The notes under the pieces: generated by a model
What the model was told of the DNA's origin: nothing
What the model saw: only the letters and a program-made list of their open reading frames with translations
Databases searched by the model: none
Source of the DNA: Microbispora bryophytorum
GTDB lineage: Bacteria; Actinomycetota; Actinomycetes; Streptosporangiales; Streptosporangiaceae
Assembly (NCBI RefSeq): GCF_006874465.1
Contig: NZ_VIRL01000003.1
Coordinates: forward strand, 248,001 to 312,000
Direction of reading: 5' to 3'
Length of the DNA: 64,000 bases
Translations under genes and position numbers: made by a program
In this document: positions 22,246 to 31,762 of the stretch, piece by piece
How positions within the stretch are numbered: position 1 is the first letter of the stretch
Layout of the letters: each line of letters starts with the position of its first letter

Positions 22246-22251
22246 GCCGCC

Positions 22252-22336
22252 GGGTGATCGGGCTGCCGAGTGATCGGGGCTGCCAGGGTGATCGGGGCTG
22301 CCGGGGTGAACGGGGCTGCCGGGGTGAACGGGCGAA
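22252..22336. repeat. About 17-bp tandem repeats between birA and the PH-domain gene
   Basis: Five imperfect units of the type GTGATCGGGGCTGCCRGG follow each other (GTGATCGGGCTGCCGA, then units with ATCGGGGCTGCC and AACGGGGCTGCC). They have no spacers of constant length and are not a CRISPR array. Confidence 0.85.
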
Positions 22337-22375
22337 CACATGCAATCGACCGGCGATCGTGTCACGATTTGCGCC

Positions 22376-22888
22376 ATGGGTCTTCCCGATCAATACCTGG
22401 CCGACGGCGAGCGGGTCGTTCTATCGTTCCATCCGCACTGGAAGCGGCTGATCCTTCCGGTCCTCGCCCTCATCGTCGTGCTGGCCGCCGCCGTCGTGGC
22501 CTTCATCTTCATCCCCGGCGACTACGAGTACGCGGGGTACGCCCGCGGCGCGGTGGCCGTGGTCGCCTTCGTGGCGCTGGTCCTGTGGACGATCATCCCC
22601 TATCTGCGCTGGGTGACGACGTCCTACACGCTGACCTCGCACCGCTTCGCGATCAGCACGGGAGTGCTGAACAAGTCGGAGGACGACATCCCACTCGCCA
22701 AGGTGAGCAGCGTGAGCTCCGACCAGCGGCTCCTGGAGCGCATCCTGGGATGCGGCACACTCCGGGTCGAGTCGGCGTCGGAGAAGGGCGACATCGACTA
22801 CCGCGACATCCCCCAGATCCAGCGCGTACGGCACGAGCTGTTCCGGCTGGTGGAGGACGCCGCGGACGGGAACATCGACGGGGACTAG
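22376..22888 (+). CDS. PH-domain membrane protein (YdbS-like)
   Basis: A 170-residue protein with two membrane helices (LILPVLALIVVLAAAVVAFIFI and GAVAVVAFVALVLWTIIPYL) followed by a bacterial PH domain (SYTLTSHRFAISTGVLNKSEDDIPLAKVSSVSSDQRLLERILGCGTLRVES). The motif series is that of the YdbS/bPH2 family. Its role is unknown; relatives are often near biotin ligase genes in actinomycetes. The start ATG at 22376 lies after a run of tandem repeats. Confidence 0.85.
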   Translation: MGLPDQYLADGERVVLSFHPHWKRLILPVLALIVVLAAAVVAFIFIPGDYEYAGYARGAVAVVAFVALVLWTIIPYLRWVTTSYTLTSHRFAISTGVLNKSEDDIPLAKVSSVSSDQRLLERILGCGTLRVESASEKGDIDYRDIPQIQRVRHELFRLVEDAADGNIDGD

Positions 22889-22924
22889 CGCGGCGCGGAC
22901 CACGTGCCGTACGGGGAGGGAGAC

Positions 22925-23935
22925 GTGGAGACAAGCGGGCGGCCCGGCGCCGACGACATGCGGCGGCTGTTCCTGGGGCCGCCGCCGGTGTACACGCGGC
23001 GGCAGGTCGCCGAGGCGGCCGGGATCCCGCAGGACCTCGCCGCCCGGATCTGGCGGGCCCTCGGCTTCGCGACGTTCGCCGACGACGCGGTGGCGTTCAC
23101 CGACGCCGATCTGGAGGCCCTGCACCGCATCCGCGACCTGCTGGACGCGGAGACGCTCGACGAGCGGTCCGTGATCCGCATGGCCAGGGCCCTCGGCCGC
23201 AACACCGCGCGACTCGCGGAGTGGCAGGCCGAGATCATGGTGGACGCGCTGATCGAGCCCGGCGCCCGGCCGGGGGAGCAGCGGCTCCGGCAGGTGATGG
23301 ACACGGTCAGCCGCCTGCTGCCGGACTTCGAGCAGACGCTGGTGCACGTCTGGCGGTCACAGCTCGCCGCGACCGCGAGCCGGCTGGTCAGCCTCGCCGA
23401 GCCCGACGAGCCGGACGGGGACGCCGCCCCGACCCGGCCCAGGCTCGGGGTGGGGTTCGCCGACCTCGTCGCCTTCACCCGCGTGTCCCGGGATCTGGAC
23501 GAGCTGGCGCTGGCCGACCTGGTGGAGGGATTCGAGTCGCGGGCCTCCGACGTGATCGCCGCCCATGACGGCCGGCTGGTCAAGACGCTCGGCGACGAGG
23601 TGCTCTTCACCGCCGCCGACCCGAGGACCGCGGCCCTCATCGCGCTCGACCTGCTCGACGAGCTCAAACGGGACGTCGAGGGGCCCGACGTGCGGGTCGG
23701 GCTGGCGTACGGCCCGGTGCTCCCGGCGATGGGCGACGTCTTCGGCACGACCGTCAACCTGGCGGCCCGGCTGACGGCCATCGCCAGGCCCGGCACGATC
23801 CTGGCCGACAGCGAGCTGGCCGCGGGCCTCGCCGGTGCGCCCGGCGTCGACCTGGTCAAGCTCCGCCGCCGTCCCGCCCGCGGGCTCGGCGTGGTGGAGC
23901 CGTATGTTCTGAGAAGATCCAGCCGAGAAAGTTGA
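22925..23935 (+). CDS. Class III adenylate/guanylate cyclase
   Basis: This 336-residue protein has an N-terminal regulatory helical region beginning with a winged-helix-like segment ([26 protein letters not shown]) and a C-terminal class III nucleotide cyclase domain: [10 protein letters not shown] with the first metal Asp, KTLGDEVLF with the second, [25 protein letters not shown] with the dimer-interface Asn/Arg. The domain order is that of the mycobacterial Rv1264/Rv2212-type cyclases, which respond to pH or fatty acids; whether this one does is unknown. GTG at 22925 is preferred over 22904 because GGGGAGGGAG precedes it. Confidence 0.88.
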   Translation: METSGRPGADDMRRLFLGPPPVYTRRQVAEAAGIPQDLAARIWRALGFATFADDAVAFTDADLEALHRIRDLLDAETLDERSVIRMARALGRNTARLAEWQAEIMVDALIEPGARPGEQRLRQVMDTVSRLLPDFEQTLVHVWRSQLAATASRLVSLAEPDEPDGDAAPTRPRLGVGFADLVAFTRVSRDLDELALADLVEGFESRASDVIAAHDGRLVKTLGDEVLFTAADPRTAALIALDLLDELKRDVEGPDVRVGLAYGPVLPAMGDVFGTTVNLAARLTAIARPGTILADSELAAGLAGAPGVDLVKLRRRPARGLGVVEPYVLRRSSRES

Positions 23936-23945
23936 GGTGCGGGAC

Positions 23946-25031
23946 ATGCCGTACGAAGTCCAGGGTGTGGTGGCGCGCGGCAAGGGCGAGGCGGTGACGC
24001 TGGAGACGGTCGTCGTGCCGGACCCGGGGCCCGGCGAGGCGGTCGTGAACGTGCAGGCCTGCGGGGTCTGCCACACCGACCTCCACTATCGCGAGGGCGG
24101 CATCAACGACGACTTCCCCTTCCTCCTCGGGCACGAGGCCGCGGGCGTCGTCGAGGCGGTCGGCCCCGGCGTGACCGAGGTCGAGCCCGGCGACTACGTG
24201 ATCCTCAACTGGCGGGCGGTGTGCGGGCAGTGCCGCGCGTGCCTGCGGGGCCGGCCGTGGTACTGCTTCAACACCCACAACGCCACCCAGAAGATGACCC
24301 TGGCCGACGGCACCGCGCTGTCCCCGGCGCTCGGCATCGGGGCCTTCCTGGAGAAGACGCTGGTGGCGGCCGGGCAGTGCACGAAGGTCAACCCGGCGGC
24401 CAAGCCGGCCGTCGCCGGCCTGCTCGGCTGCGGCGTGATGGCCGGCCTCGGGGCCGCGATCAACACCGGCGGGGTGACCCGCGGCGACACGGTCGCGGTG
24501 ATCGGCTGCGGCGGCGTGGGCAACGCCGCCATCGCGGGCGCGCACCTCGCCGGGGCCCGGACGATCGTCGCGGTGGACGTGGACGACCGCAAGCTCGAAT
24601 GGGCCCGCGGCTTCGGCGCCACGCACACGGTCAACTCGCGCGAGACCGACCCGGTGGAGGCCGTGCGTGAGCTGACCGGCGGGTTCGGCGCCGACGTCGT
24701 GATCGAGGCGGTCGGGCGTCCCGAGACCTACAAGCAGGCCTTCTACGCCCGCGACCTGGCCGGGACCGTCGTGCTCGTCGGAGTGCCGACCCCGGAGATG
24801 CAGCTGGAACTGCCGCTGCTCGACGTCTTCGGCCGCGGCGGCGCGCTCAAGTCCTCCTGGTACGGCGACTGCCTGCCCAGCCGTGACTTCCCCATGCTGA
24901 TCGACCTCTACCTGCAGGGACGGCTCGACCTCGACGGGTTCGTCTCCGAGACCATCGGCCTCGACCAGGTCGAGGAGGCCTTCGGCAAGATGCACCGCGG
25001 GGAGGTGCTGAGGTCGGTCGTGGTGCTCTGA
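23946..25031 (+). CDS. mscR: S-(hydroxymethyl)mycothiol dehydrogenase (zinc alcohol dehydrogenase)
   Basis: A 361-residue zinc-dependent medium-chain dehydrogenase. Catalytic zinc ligands lie in [16 protein letters not shown] (Cys39) and GHEAAG (His63), and the structural zinc site in [15 protein letters not shown]. The NAD-binding Rossmann motif is [15 protein letters not shown]. The sequence [30 protein letters not shown] is typical of the mycothiol-dependent formaldehyde dehydrogenase group, which oxidises the formaldehyde-mycothiol adduct. The usual partner metallo-hydrolase gene is missing. Start ATG 23946; a GTG at 23937 is possible. Confidence 0.88.
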   Translation: MPYEVQGVVARGKGEAVTLETVVVPDPGPGEAVVNVQACGVCHTDLHYREGGINDDFPFLLGHEAAGVVEAVGPGVTEVEPGDYVILNWRAVCGQCRACLRGRPWYCFNTHNATQKMTLADGTALSPALGIGAFLEKTLVAAGQCTKVNPAAKPAVAGLLGCGVMAGLGAAINTGGVTRGDTVAVIGCGGVGNAAIAGAHLAGARTIVAVDVDDRKLEWARGFGATHTVNSRETDPVEAVRELTGGFGADVVIEAVGRPETYKQAFYARDLAGTVVLVGVPTPEMQLELPLLDVFGRGGALKSSWYGDCLPSRDFPMLIDLYLQGRLDLDGFVSETIGLDQVEEAFGKMHRGEVLRSVVVL

Positions 25032-25055
25032 CGCTCGCACGAGGGCGCTCACGCG

Positions 25056-25092
25056 AGGGGCGGCGCTTCCGTTTGCGGAGTGCCGCCCCTTT
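25056..25092 (+). terminator. Terminator after the mycothiol dehydrogenase gene
   Basis: Inverted repeat AGGGGCGGCGCTTCCG / CGGAGTGCCGCCCCTT around loop TTTG with one mismatch, ending in a short T-run (CCCCTTTCT). Confidence 0.88.
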
Positions 25093-25108
25093 CTGTGCCG
25101 TGGAACAC

Positions 25109-25127
25109 ATAGGCAAGCCTTACCAAA
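25109..25127 (+). promoter_or_regulatory. Iron box 1 (DtxR/IdeR-type), upstream of bfd
   Basis: ATAGGCAAGCCTTACCAAA matches the IdeR/DtxR 19-mer consensus TTAGGTTAGSCTAACCTAA at about 14 of 19 positions. It lies upstream of the second, better box. Confidence 0.6.
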
Positions 25128-25137
25128 GTGGGTTATC

Positions 25138-25156
25138 TTAGGTATGCCTAACCTTC
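25138..25156 (+). promoter_or_regulatory. Iron box 2 (DtxR/IdeR-type), upstream of bfd
   Basis: TTAGGTATGCCTAACCTTC matches the IdeR/DtxR consensus at about 15 of 19 positions and lies 25 bp before the bfd start codon. The segment GGTTATCTTA just before it is promoter-like. Confidence 0.75.
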
Positions 25157-25180
25157 CTCAAGATCCCAGAGAGGCGATAC

Positions 25181-25360
25181 ATGTACGTCTGCGTCTGCCG
25201 CGCCGTCACCGAGAGCGAGGTGCACGACTGCATCGCCGAGGGGGCGAAGACGGCTCGCCAGGTGCGGGACGTCACCGGTGCAGGGGGGGACTGCGCGTCT
25301 TGTGTTCGAAAGATCTGTGCGATCCTGAAACGGTCAGAGGACCTGGTCACCAGCGCATAG
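25181..25360 (+). CDS. bfd: Bacterioferritin-associated ferredoxin
   Basis: A 59-residue [2Fe-2S] protein that reduces bacterioferritin and helps release its iron. The cluster ligands are Cys4, Cys6 (YVCVCRAVTESEV) and Cys38, Cys41 (GDCASCVRK), the CxC...CxxC pattern of the family. ATG 25181 follows GAGAGGCG. It is followed after 13 bp by bfr, so the two form an operon, controlled by the tandem iron boxes. Iron-dependent repression is the family-based inference. Confidence 0.93.
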   Translation: MYVCVCRAVTESEVHDCIAEGAKTARQVRDVTGAGGDCASCVRKICAILKRSEDLVTSA

Positions 25361-25373
25361 ATCGAGGAAGCTT

Positions 25374-25856
25374 ATGCAGGGCGACAAAGAGATCATCGCG
25401 CTGCTCAACGAGCAGCTCACCTCCGAGCTGACCGCCATCAACCAGTACTTCCTGCATGCCAAGCTGCAGGAGAACTGGGGATATACGAAGCTCGCCGCCA
25501 TCACGCGGGCGGAGTCCATCGACGAGATGCGGCACGCGGAGGAACTCACCGACCGGATCCTGTTCCTGGAGGGTCTGCCGAACTACCAGAAGCTGAACAC
25601 CCTGCACATCGGCCAGACCGTCAGGGAGCAGCTTCAGGCCGACCTGGATCTCGAGCTGGGCGTGGTCAAGCGCCTGCGGCCCGGCATCGCCCTCATGCGG
25701 GAGCGGGGAGACATCACCTCGGCGACGCTCTTCGAGCGCATCCTCGCCGACGAGGAGCACCACATCGACTACCTGGAGACCGAGCTGGGCCTCCTGGAGA
25801 GCCTGGGCGAGCAGCTGTACCTTCAGCGGTACGCGGAGCCGCCGTCGCCCTCCTAG
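25374..25856 (+). CDS. bfr: Bacterioferritin
   Basis: This 160-residue ferritin-like protein assembles into a 24-mer that stores iron. All ferroxidase ligands are at their classical positions: Glu18, Glu51, His54, Glu94, Glu127 and His130; Met52, the axial haem ligand, is present (SIDEMRHAEEL). Co-transcription with bfd, an iron-box promoter and a strong terminator downstream (26017-26050) define a compact iron-storage operon. Confidence 0.96.
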   Translation: MQGDKEIIALLNEQLTSELTAINQYFLHAKLQENWGYTKLAAITRAESIDEMRHAEELTDRILFLEGLPNYQKLNTLHIGQTVREQLQADLDLELGVVKRLRPGIALMRERGDITSATLFERILADEEHHIDYLETELGLLESLGEQLYLQRYAEPPSPS

Positions 25857-26016
25857 CCGGCGCCTTCCGGCCGGGGCTCCGTGTCGCCGCTCGGGCCGTC
25901 GCCTCGGGCTGGCGCTTCGTGTCGCCGCTCGGGCCGCCGCAGGGGCCGCCGTGGGGTCGTCGTTGGGGCCGCCGACGCGGTCCGTCGCTTCCGGACGGAC
26001 ACGAAATCAGATGGAC
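25857..26016. other. Non-coding repetitive stretch after bfr
   Basis: GGGCCGYCG-type repeats, including two copies of CTTCGTGTCGCCGCTCGGGC (from about 25915 and earlier near 25877), fill this segment. No gene with a credible start is seen. Confidence 0.6.
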
Positions 26017-26050
26017 AACGCCCGCCGTCATCGTCTCGGCGGGCGTTTTT
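26017..26050 (+). terminator. Rho-independent terminator of the bfd-bfr operon
   Basis: Perfect stem AACGCCCGCCG (26017-26027) / CGGCGGGCGTT (26037-26047) with a T-run. The following 190 bp up to the response regulator is AT-richer and probably holds its promoter. Confidence 0.93.
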
Positions 26051-26236
26051 CGTGCCATTATCCGCTTTCCAGCGACGAAGTTCGGAATGGTCGAAAATTG
26101 GGTGGAAGATCGCGTCGCTTGCGTGCTGACTATCCCGGATTTATCAGTGTTTGCCCAGGTCAATTGATGGGTCAACGACAAGTCAAAAGGCGCGCTGTAG
26201 CCGGGAAACGATCGCACAAGGTCCTACGATCGCACC

Positions 26237-26905
26237 ATGACCTGCGTACTTCTCGCCGAGGATGACACCTCGATATCCGAGCCACTGGCGCGTGCCCTGC
26301 GCCGGGAGGGCTATCAGGTGGAGGTGAGCCCAGATGGCCCGCAGGCCCTGGAGAGGGCCTTGTCGGGGGGCGTCGACCTGATTGTTCTCGACCTCGGCCT
26401 TCCAGAGATGGACGGGCTGGAGGTCGCGCGCCGCATTCGCGCGGAGGGACACGGGACTCCGGTCCTGATCCTTACCGCCCGCGTCGACGAAGTCGACACC
26501 GTCGTCGGACTCGACGCCGGGGCCGACGACTACGTCACCAAGCCGTTCCGCCTCGCAGAACTGCTCGCCAGGGTGCGGGCACTGCTCCGGCGCGGAACAT
26601 CGGAGACCCCGGTGGTGCAAGGCGTCCGCATCGACGCCGACTCCCGCCGGGCCTGGATGGGAGACAAGGAACTGCACCTGACCACCAAGGAGTTCGATTT
26701 GCTGCGCGTGCTCGTACGGGACGCGGGCAAGGTCGTCACCCGCGAGCAGATCATGCGCGAGGTGTGGGACACGAACTGGTGGGGGTCGACGAAGACACTC
26801 GATATGCACATCTCGTGGCTGCGCCGCAAGCTCGGCGACGACGCGGCCAAGCCGCGCTACATCACGACCGTCCGAGGGGTCGGCTTCCGTTTCGAGCGCG
26901 AGTAG
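26237..26905 (+). CDS. OmpR/PhoB-family response regulator
   Basis: A 222-residue transcription factor with a receiver domain (acidic pair Asp9-Asp10, phosphorylated Asp52, Thr80, Lys102 in VTKPF) and a C-terminal winged-helix DNA-binding domain ending in YITTVRGVGFRFE. The recognition helix region is WGSTKTLDMHISWLRRKLG. It lies 35 bp upstream of the sensor kinase, its likely partner. The signal and targets are not evident. Confidence 0.94.
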   Translation: MTCVLLAEDDTSISEPLARALRREGYQVEVSPDGPQALERALSGGVDLIVLDLGLPEMDGLEVARRIRAEGHGTPVLILTARVDEVDTVVGLDAGADDYVTKPFRLAELLARVRALLRRGTSETPVVQGVRIDADSRRAWMGDKELHLTTKEFDLLRVLVRDAGKVVTREQIMREVWDTNWWGSTKTLDMHISWLRRKLGDDAAKPRYITTVRGVGFRFERE

Positions 26906-26940
26906 CCGCCGTGGGGCGGTTGCGGGGGAGGGGCTAGCAC

Positions 26941-28212
26941 GTGCGCCGGCGCCTGCTTTCCTCCATGCTGCTCGTCGCGGTCATCGCGGTACTGCTGTTA
27001 GGCGTGCCCCTGGGTGTGGTCGTCGTGCGCTTGTTCAACGACGAGGTCGCCCAGGAGCTCAGCACGGACGCGAACCGGCTGCTGCTGGGAGTGGAGTATT
27101 CGCTCAGCCAGGGTCAGGGGATCAGTCCGGATCAGCTCGCACGGAACTACCCGGACCGATACCTCCAGGTGTTCGTCCGCGGGAAACCGCCGATCGTCGT
27201 GGGCTCGCCTCCGCTCGTGGGCCGCGACCTGACCGAGGAGGCGCGCTCCGAGAACGGTTACGTACGCGTCAGCCGCGACGCGGCCCAGATCCAACAGGAC
27301 ACCCAGGCGCGGCTGGTGCTCATCATCGCGCTGGCGGTCGTGGCCCTCGGGGCCGCGATCGGGCTGGCCACCGTCACCTCGCGTCGCCTGAGCCTGCCGC
27401 TCCAAGATCTCACCAGGATCGCGGAGCGGCTCGGCTCGGGCGACGCGAGGCCGAGCAGGCACCGCTACGGCATCCCCGAGCTGGACCTCGTGGCCGAGGT
27501 GCTGGACCGCAGCGCGTTGCGGATCTCCGACCTGCTCGCGCGGGAGCGCGAGTTCGCGACCGACGCCTCCCACCAGCTGCGCACGCCGCTGACGGGGCTG
27601 AGCATGCGCCTGGAGGAGATCGTCGCGGCGGCCGACCAGCCCGAGGTGGTCCGCGAGGAGGGCGAGGCCGCGGTCGTGCAGGTCGAGCGGCTGACCGCCG
27701 TGATCGACGAGTTACTGGCCGCCGCCCGCAGGCAGCGGCACGCCCAGGCGGCGCCGATCGACGTGGACGACGTGGTGGGGCAGCAGATCGTCGAATGGGA
27801 GCCGGCGTTCCGCCGGGCCCACCGGTCGCTGGTGCTCGCGGGCGACCGGGGCCTCAGCGCGCTCGGCACGACCGGCGGGCTCAGCCAGGTGCTGTCCACC
27901 CTGCTGGAGAACTCCCTCAAGCACGGCGACGGCGTGCTGACGATCAACACATCGAGTACGGGCAGGTCTGTGGTGATCGAGGTGGCCGACGAGGGCCCGG
28001 GCATCCCGGAGGCACTCGGCCACCGGGTGTTCGAGCGGAGCGTGAGCGGGGGAGGCGGCACGGGCCTGGGGCTCACCCTCGCGCGTGCCCTGGTGGCGGC
28101 CGACGGAGGGCGGCTGGAGCTGGTCAAGCGCCGCCCGGCGACCTTCGCCATCTTCTTACGTCACACCCGTGACAGCGGGCGTCATCACCGCGTCGTGAGC
28201 GGTCCCGCCTGA
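26941..28212 (+). CDS. Sensor histidine kinase
   Basis: A 423-residue membrane kinase with helices at about 11-32 and 125-146 flanking a small extracytoplasmic sensor (33-124), a HAMP linker, a dimerisation domain with phosphorylated His211 (DASHQLRTPLTGL) and an HATPase domain with N-box ENSLKHG, DEGPGIP and GGTGLGLTLARAL. GTG start after a GGGGGAGGGG ribosome site. It pairs with the response regulator immediately upstream. Confidence 0.93.
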   Translation: MRRRLLSSMLLVAVIAVLLLGVPLGVVVVRLFNDEVAQELSTDANRLLLGVEYSLSQGQGISPDQLARNYPDRYLQVFVRGKPPIVVGSPPLVGRDLTEEARSENGYVRVSRDAAQIQQDTQARLVLIIALAVVALGAAIGLATVTSRRLSLPLQDLTRIAERLGSGDARPSRHRYGIPELDLVAEVLDRSALRISDLLAREREFATDASHQLRTPLTGLSMRLEEIVAAADQPEVVREEGEAAVVQVERLTAVIDELLAAARRQRHAQAAPIDVDDVVGQQIVEWEPAFRRAHRSLVLAGDRGLSALGTTGGLSQVLSTLLENSLKHGDGVLTINTSSTGRSVVIEVADEGPGIPEALGHRVFERSVSGGGGTGLGLTLARALVAADGGRLELVKRRPATFAIFLRHTRDSGRHHRVVSGPA

Positions 28213-28220
28213 CGAATGGT

Positions 28221-28748
28221 TCAGGGGGTGGTGAGGGGGTCGGCCTGTGCCTTCACATCGGGGTGGGGTCGCGCGCCGGCCCCTTCGACGGAGTCCTCGG
28301 CCAGTTCCGGGGCCGCCAGGAACACCCACTTCTTGTACGACCAGAGGCGGAACAGCGTGCCGAGCACCAGGCCGACGGCCTGGGCGACGTTGTAGCTCAG
28401 CGTGTCGTGCAGGCCCAGCGTGTACGTCACGAAACCGATGGCGAGGAGCGAGGGCAGCAGGCCGATGCCGTTCAGCAGGAAGAACAGAATGTACTCGCGT
28501 GCCAGGCCGCTCTGCTGGCGGTGCCGATAGGTCCAGAAGCGGTTGCCCATGTACGCGAACGTGGCGGCGACGATCGTGGCCACGACCTTCGAAAACAGTG
28601 GGCCCATGCCGATGCCGAACCGCAGCAGGTTGGCGCCGCCGAAGTCGATGACGAACGCGATCGCGCCCACCAGACCGAACTTGATCAACTCGTGGATGAG
28701 CGCGGCGAACCGCTCGTAGGCGCGTCGTAGAAGCTGCACGTCCCGCAC
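28221..28748 (-). CDS. GtrA-family membrane protein
   Basis: This 175-residue protein has four membrane helices: IKFGLVGAIAFVIDFGGANLL, KVVATIVAATFAYMGNRFWTY, EYILFFLLNGIGLLPSLLAIG and NVAQAVGLVLGTLFRLWSYKKWVF. The NRFWTYRHR and YKKWVF motifs are typical of the GtrA/DPMS group thought to flip or hold polyprenyl-linked sugars for cell-surface glycan synthesis. GTG start, preceded by AGGAAGGA. It converges on the kinase gene. Confidence 0.9.
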   Translation of the reverse strand: MRDVQLLRRAYERFAALIHELIKFGLVGAIAFVIDFGGANLLRFGIGMGPLFSKVVATIVAATFAYMGNRFWTYRHRQQSGLAREYILFFLLNGIGLLPSLLAIGFVTYTLGLHDTLSYNVAQAVGLVLGTLFRLWSYKKWVFLAAPELAEDSVEGAGARPHPDVKAQADPLTTP

Positions 28749-28981
28749 GGTCCTTCCTGATCAGCGGCCTCGGTCGGCGGCGAGGTCTTCTCAGGCTACC
28801 GGCCGCAGGCACAAATCGGGGTCTTGCCGCAACCTTCGCCCGCTTCGTCCCAGGTCATTGAAGAACATTTCAAGAAAAATCCTGCTATCTAGGATGAGCG
28901 GGCGCTCTTCGCACTACGCTCTCGCCCGACCAGGATCACTTCGTTCGGGGACGCGCGCGTTCTGGAGGGGTGGCCTTTCTC

Positions 28982-29968
28982 GTGTTGCGCAGACTCACGG
29001 CCCTCGGTCTCGGCCTCGTCCTGCTCGCGGGGTGTGGGACCGAGGGCGTGCGTGAGACCCCGCCCGAGCCCGGTGCCACGTCCCCGGCGACGGTCGAGAT
29101 CGGCACGGCCGACGCGCTGGCGGCCTTCGACGGCCTCGGCGACCTGTCCGGCGCCTGGAAGGACCGGGACTGCGGCGAGATCGAACAGCTCACGACCGGC
29201 ATGGAGCGCACCGTCGGGAGCCGCGTCTGCGCGGCCGCGCGCGAGGGCCGCTCGGCGCCCGCCCTCCGCGCCTATGGGGATCCGGAGTTCCTGCTGCCCG
29301 CCGGGGAGGACGGCGAGGACGGCGCCTGGTTCGCCGTGCTGGCCCGCAAGCCCGCGCCGGCCTACTTCGTCTTCGTACGGGCGGACGGCCGATGGCGGCT
29401 CGGCGCCGGGCCGATTCCGCTCGTCGGCAAGGCGCCCGAGGCGGAGGGCGGCGTGGACGGCACGGCGGTCGATGCCGTCTCCGACCCGCGCGCGGCCGTC
29501 GGGGCGCGGCTCGCGCCCACCCGGCACGTCGCGTTCCTGACCGATCCCACCGGAGTGAACGGGAACGGGGTCAGCGGGGTGCGCTTCGCCTCCGGCGATC
29601 CCATGCGCCGCCTTCTCGCGGAACTGGTCCGCGCCCCCGGCAGGGTCCGTCCCGATCACCTGTCCACCGACGTGCGCATCGAGGGACCGGCCCGCGCGCT
29701 CGCGCTGCCCGGCGGCGGTTCGCTGGTGTTCCACGCGCTGCGTGTCGTCTTCACGCAGAAACCGCGCTCGGGCCGTGCCTCCCTCGCTCATCCCCGCTAC
29801 CGAGCCGCCGACGTACGCGCCTTCACCGGCGGCGCGGCCACGACCGTCACCGGCAGCGAGATCCTGGTGCTGGCCACCAGGGTGGCGAAGGACAACACGA
29901 TGACGACGGTCGGCATGCGCCGGGTCCTCGCCGACATCGCCGAGGGCTCCGGCCAGGGGTCCGGCTGA
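28982..29968 (+). CDS. Putative lipoprotein, function unknown
   Basis: A 328-residue protein with a lipoprotein signal (LRRLTALGLGLVLLAGCGTEG; lipobox LAGC). The exported part contains a pair of cysteines (DRDCGEIEQ and SRVCAAA) and a region DPEFLLPAGEDGEDGAWFAVLARK reminiscent of SnoaL/NTF2-like lipoproteins of actinomycetes, but I cannot name a function. Start is uncertain: GTG 28982 is favoured, GTG 28970 overlaps the GGAGGGG site. An AT-rich segment with a TTGAA-N6-TTCAA inverted repeat lies at 28858-28874. Confidence 0.7.
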   Translation: MLRRLTALGLGLVLLAGCGTEGVRETPPEPGATSPATVEIGTADALAAFDGLGDLSGAWKDRDCGEIEQLTTGMERTVGSRVCAAAREGRSAPALRAYGDPEFLLPAGEDGEDGAWFAVLARKPAPAYFVFVRADGRWRLGAGPIPLVGKAPEAEGGVDGTAVDAVSDPRAAVGARLAPTRHVAFLTDPTGVNGNGVSGVRFASGDPMRRLLAELVRAPGRVRPDHLSTDVRIEGPARALALPGGGSLVFHALRVVFTQKPRSGRASLAHPRYRAADVRAFTGGAATTVTGSEILVLATRVAKDNTMTTVGMRRVLADIAEGSGQGSG

Positions 29969-30004
29969 CGGGGGTTCGCCGCGCAATAGGTAGGCTGACG
30001 TGTC

Positions 30005-31171
30005 GTGAACAGCCCGAACGTTCCCCCTTCCGCACCCGTGACCGCGCCCGTGGTGGGCATGGTCGGCGCGGGCCAGCTGGCGAGGATGACACAGCAGGCC
30101 GCGATCGCGCTCGGCATCGACCTGCGCGTGCTCGCGAACACCCGTGACGAGAGCGCCGCCAAGGTGATCGTGGACACCCGGCTCGGCGACTACCGCGACC
30201 TCGCCGATCTGCGGGAGTTCGCGAAGGGGTGCGACGCCGTCACCTTCGACCACGAGCACGTGCCGACCGAGCACATCCAGGCCCTGGCCGCCGACGGCCA
30301 CGCCGTACACCCCGGGGCGGACGCCCTGGTCCACGCGCAGGACAAGGGGGTCATGCGGGAGCGGCTCACCGCGATCGGCGCGCCCTGCCCGGCCTGGGCC
30401 CGCGTCGAGGACCTGGCGGGTGTGGAGACGTTCGCCGAGGAGCACGGCTGGCCGGTCGTGCTGAAGGCCGTGCGCGGCGGCTACGACGGCCGGGGCGTGT
30501 GGGTGTGCGAGACCCCCGCCGAGGCGCGCGAGGTGCTCGCCACCGGTGTGGCCCTGCTGGCCGAGGCGTTCGTCCCGTTCGAGCGGGAGGTCGCCGTGCT
30601 GGTGGCCAGGTCCCCGCACGGCCAGGGCGTCAGCTATCCCGTGGTCGAGACCGTGCAGAAGGACGGCATCTGCGTCGAGGTCATCGCGCCCGCGCCCGGC
30701 CTGGGGGAGGAGGAGGCGGCGGTCGCCCAGCGTGTCGCGCTCACGATCGCCCGCGACCTCGGCGTGACCGGGCTCCTCGCGGTCGAGATGTTCGTCACGA
30801 AGTCCGGGTTCGTGGTCAACGAGCTGGCCATGCGCCCCCACAACAGCGGCCACTGGACGATCGAGGGCGCCCGCACCTCGCAGTTCGAGCAGCACCTGCG
30901 GGCCGTGCTCGACCTGCCTCTCGGGTCGCCGTCGATGACCGCGCCGGTCGTCGTCATGGCCAACCTGCTCGGCGGCCCCGACCCCGACGTGTACTCCCGG
31001 TATGAGCACGTGATGGCCAACGACCCGGGCATCAAGATCCACTTCTACGGCAAGGACGTCCGGCCCGGCCGCAAGATCGGGCACGTCACCGCCCTCGGGA
31101 CCGACCTCGACGAGGTGCGGGCCCGCGCTCACCACGCCGTCACCTGCCTGAGAGGACCTGTGGATGCCTGA
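30005..31171 (+). CDS. purK: N5-carboxyaminoimidazole ribonucleotide synthase
   Basis: The 388-residue ATP-grasp enzyme carboxylates aminoimidazole ribonucleotide with bicarbonate in purine synthesis. Seen are the N-terminal [16 protein letters not shown] loop, ATP-grasp motifs ([40 protein letters not shown]) and [29 protein letters not shown] at the substrate site. Its end overlaps purE by 8 bp, coupling the two consecutive steps. Confidence 0.96.
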   Translation: MNSPNVPPSAPVTAPVVGMVGAGQLARMTQQAAIALGIDLRVLANTRDESAAKVIVDTRLGDYRDLADLREFAKGCDAVTFDHEHVPTEHIQALAADGHAVHPGADALVHAQDKGVMRERLTAIGAPCPAWARVEDLAGVETFAEEHGWPVVLKAVRGGYDGRGVWVCETPAEAREVLATGVALLAEAFVPFEREVAVLVARSPHGQGVSYPVVETVQKDGICVEVIAPAPGLGEEEAAVAQRVALTIARDLGVTGLLAVEMFVTKSGFVVNELAMRPHNSGHWTIEGARTSQFEQHLRAVLDLPLGSPSMTAPVVVMANLLGGPDPDVYSRYEHVMANDPGIKIHFYGKDVRPGRKIGHVTALGTDLDEVRARAHHAVTCLRGPVDA

Positions 31172-31679
31172 CGTCGGGCCAGCTGTTGGGATCGTCATGG
31201 GGAGCGACTCGGACTGGCCGGTGATGCGGCAGGCCGCCGAGGCGGTCGCGGAGTTCGGCGTGTCGTTCGAGGCCGACGTGGTGTCGGCGCACCGCATGCC
31301 CGCGGAGATGATCGAGTACGGCTCCCGCGCCGCCGGGCGCGGACTGAAGGTGATCATCGCGGGCGCCGGCGGCGCGGCCCACCTGCCGGGCATGCTGGCC
31401 TCGGTCACCCCGCTGCCCGTGATCGGCGTCCCGGTGCCGCTGAAGTATCTGGACGGCATGGATTCACTGCTGTCGATCGTCCAGATGCCGGCCGGGGTGC
31501 CCGTGGCGACCGTCGCCGTCGGCGGGGCCCGCAACGCGGGACTGCTCGCCGTACGGATCCTGGCGGCCTCGGATGAGGGGCTGCGGCGGCGGATGGAGGA
31601 GTTCCAGGTCACCCTGCGGGACCAGGCGCACGCCAAGGGCGAGCGCCTGCGCGCCGAGGCGTCACAACTGAGCCGGTAG
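31164..31679 (+). CDS. purE: N5-carboxyaminoimidazole ribonucleotide mutase
   Basis: A 171-residue class I PurE that rearranges the PurK product to 4-carboxyaminoimidazole ribonucleotide. The signature [13 protein letters not shown] at the N-terminus, [12 protein letters not shown] (catalytic His) and [15 protein letters not shown] are present. The usual octameric fold length is respected. ATG overlaps the purK end. Confidence 0.96.
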   Translation: MPDVGPAVGIVMGSDSDWPVMRQAAEAVAEFGVSFEADVVSAHRMPAEMIEYGSRAAGRGLKVIIAGAGGAAHLPGMLASVTPLPVIGVPVPLKYLDGMDSLLSIVQMPAGVPVATVAVGGARNAGLLAVRILAASDEGLRRRMEEFQVTLRDQAHAKGERLRAEASQLSR

Positions 31680-31762
31680 TTCTCGTCCCCCCGCGGCCGC
31701 CCGCGGCGGGGTGGACAGCCGTCCCACCGATCCCGTGATCGGCGGGGCGGCCGGAGCCGGGG

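Noticed and set aside
22252-22336. CRISPR-like array
   Set aside because: Units are about 17 bp, contiguous and diverged, with no unique spacers and no cas genes.
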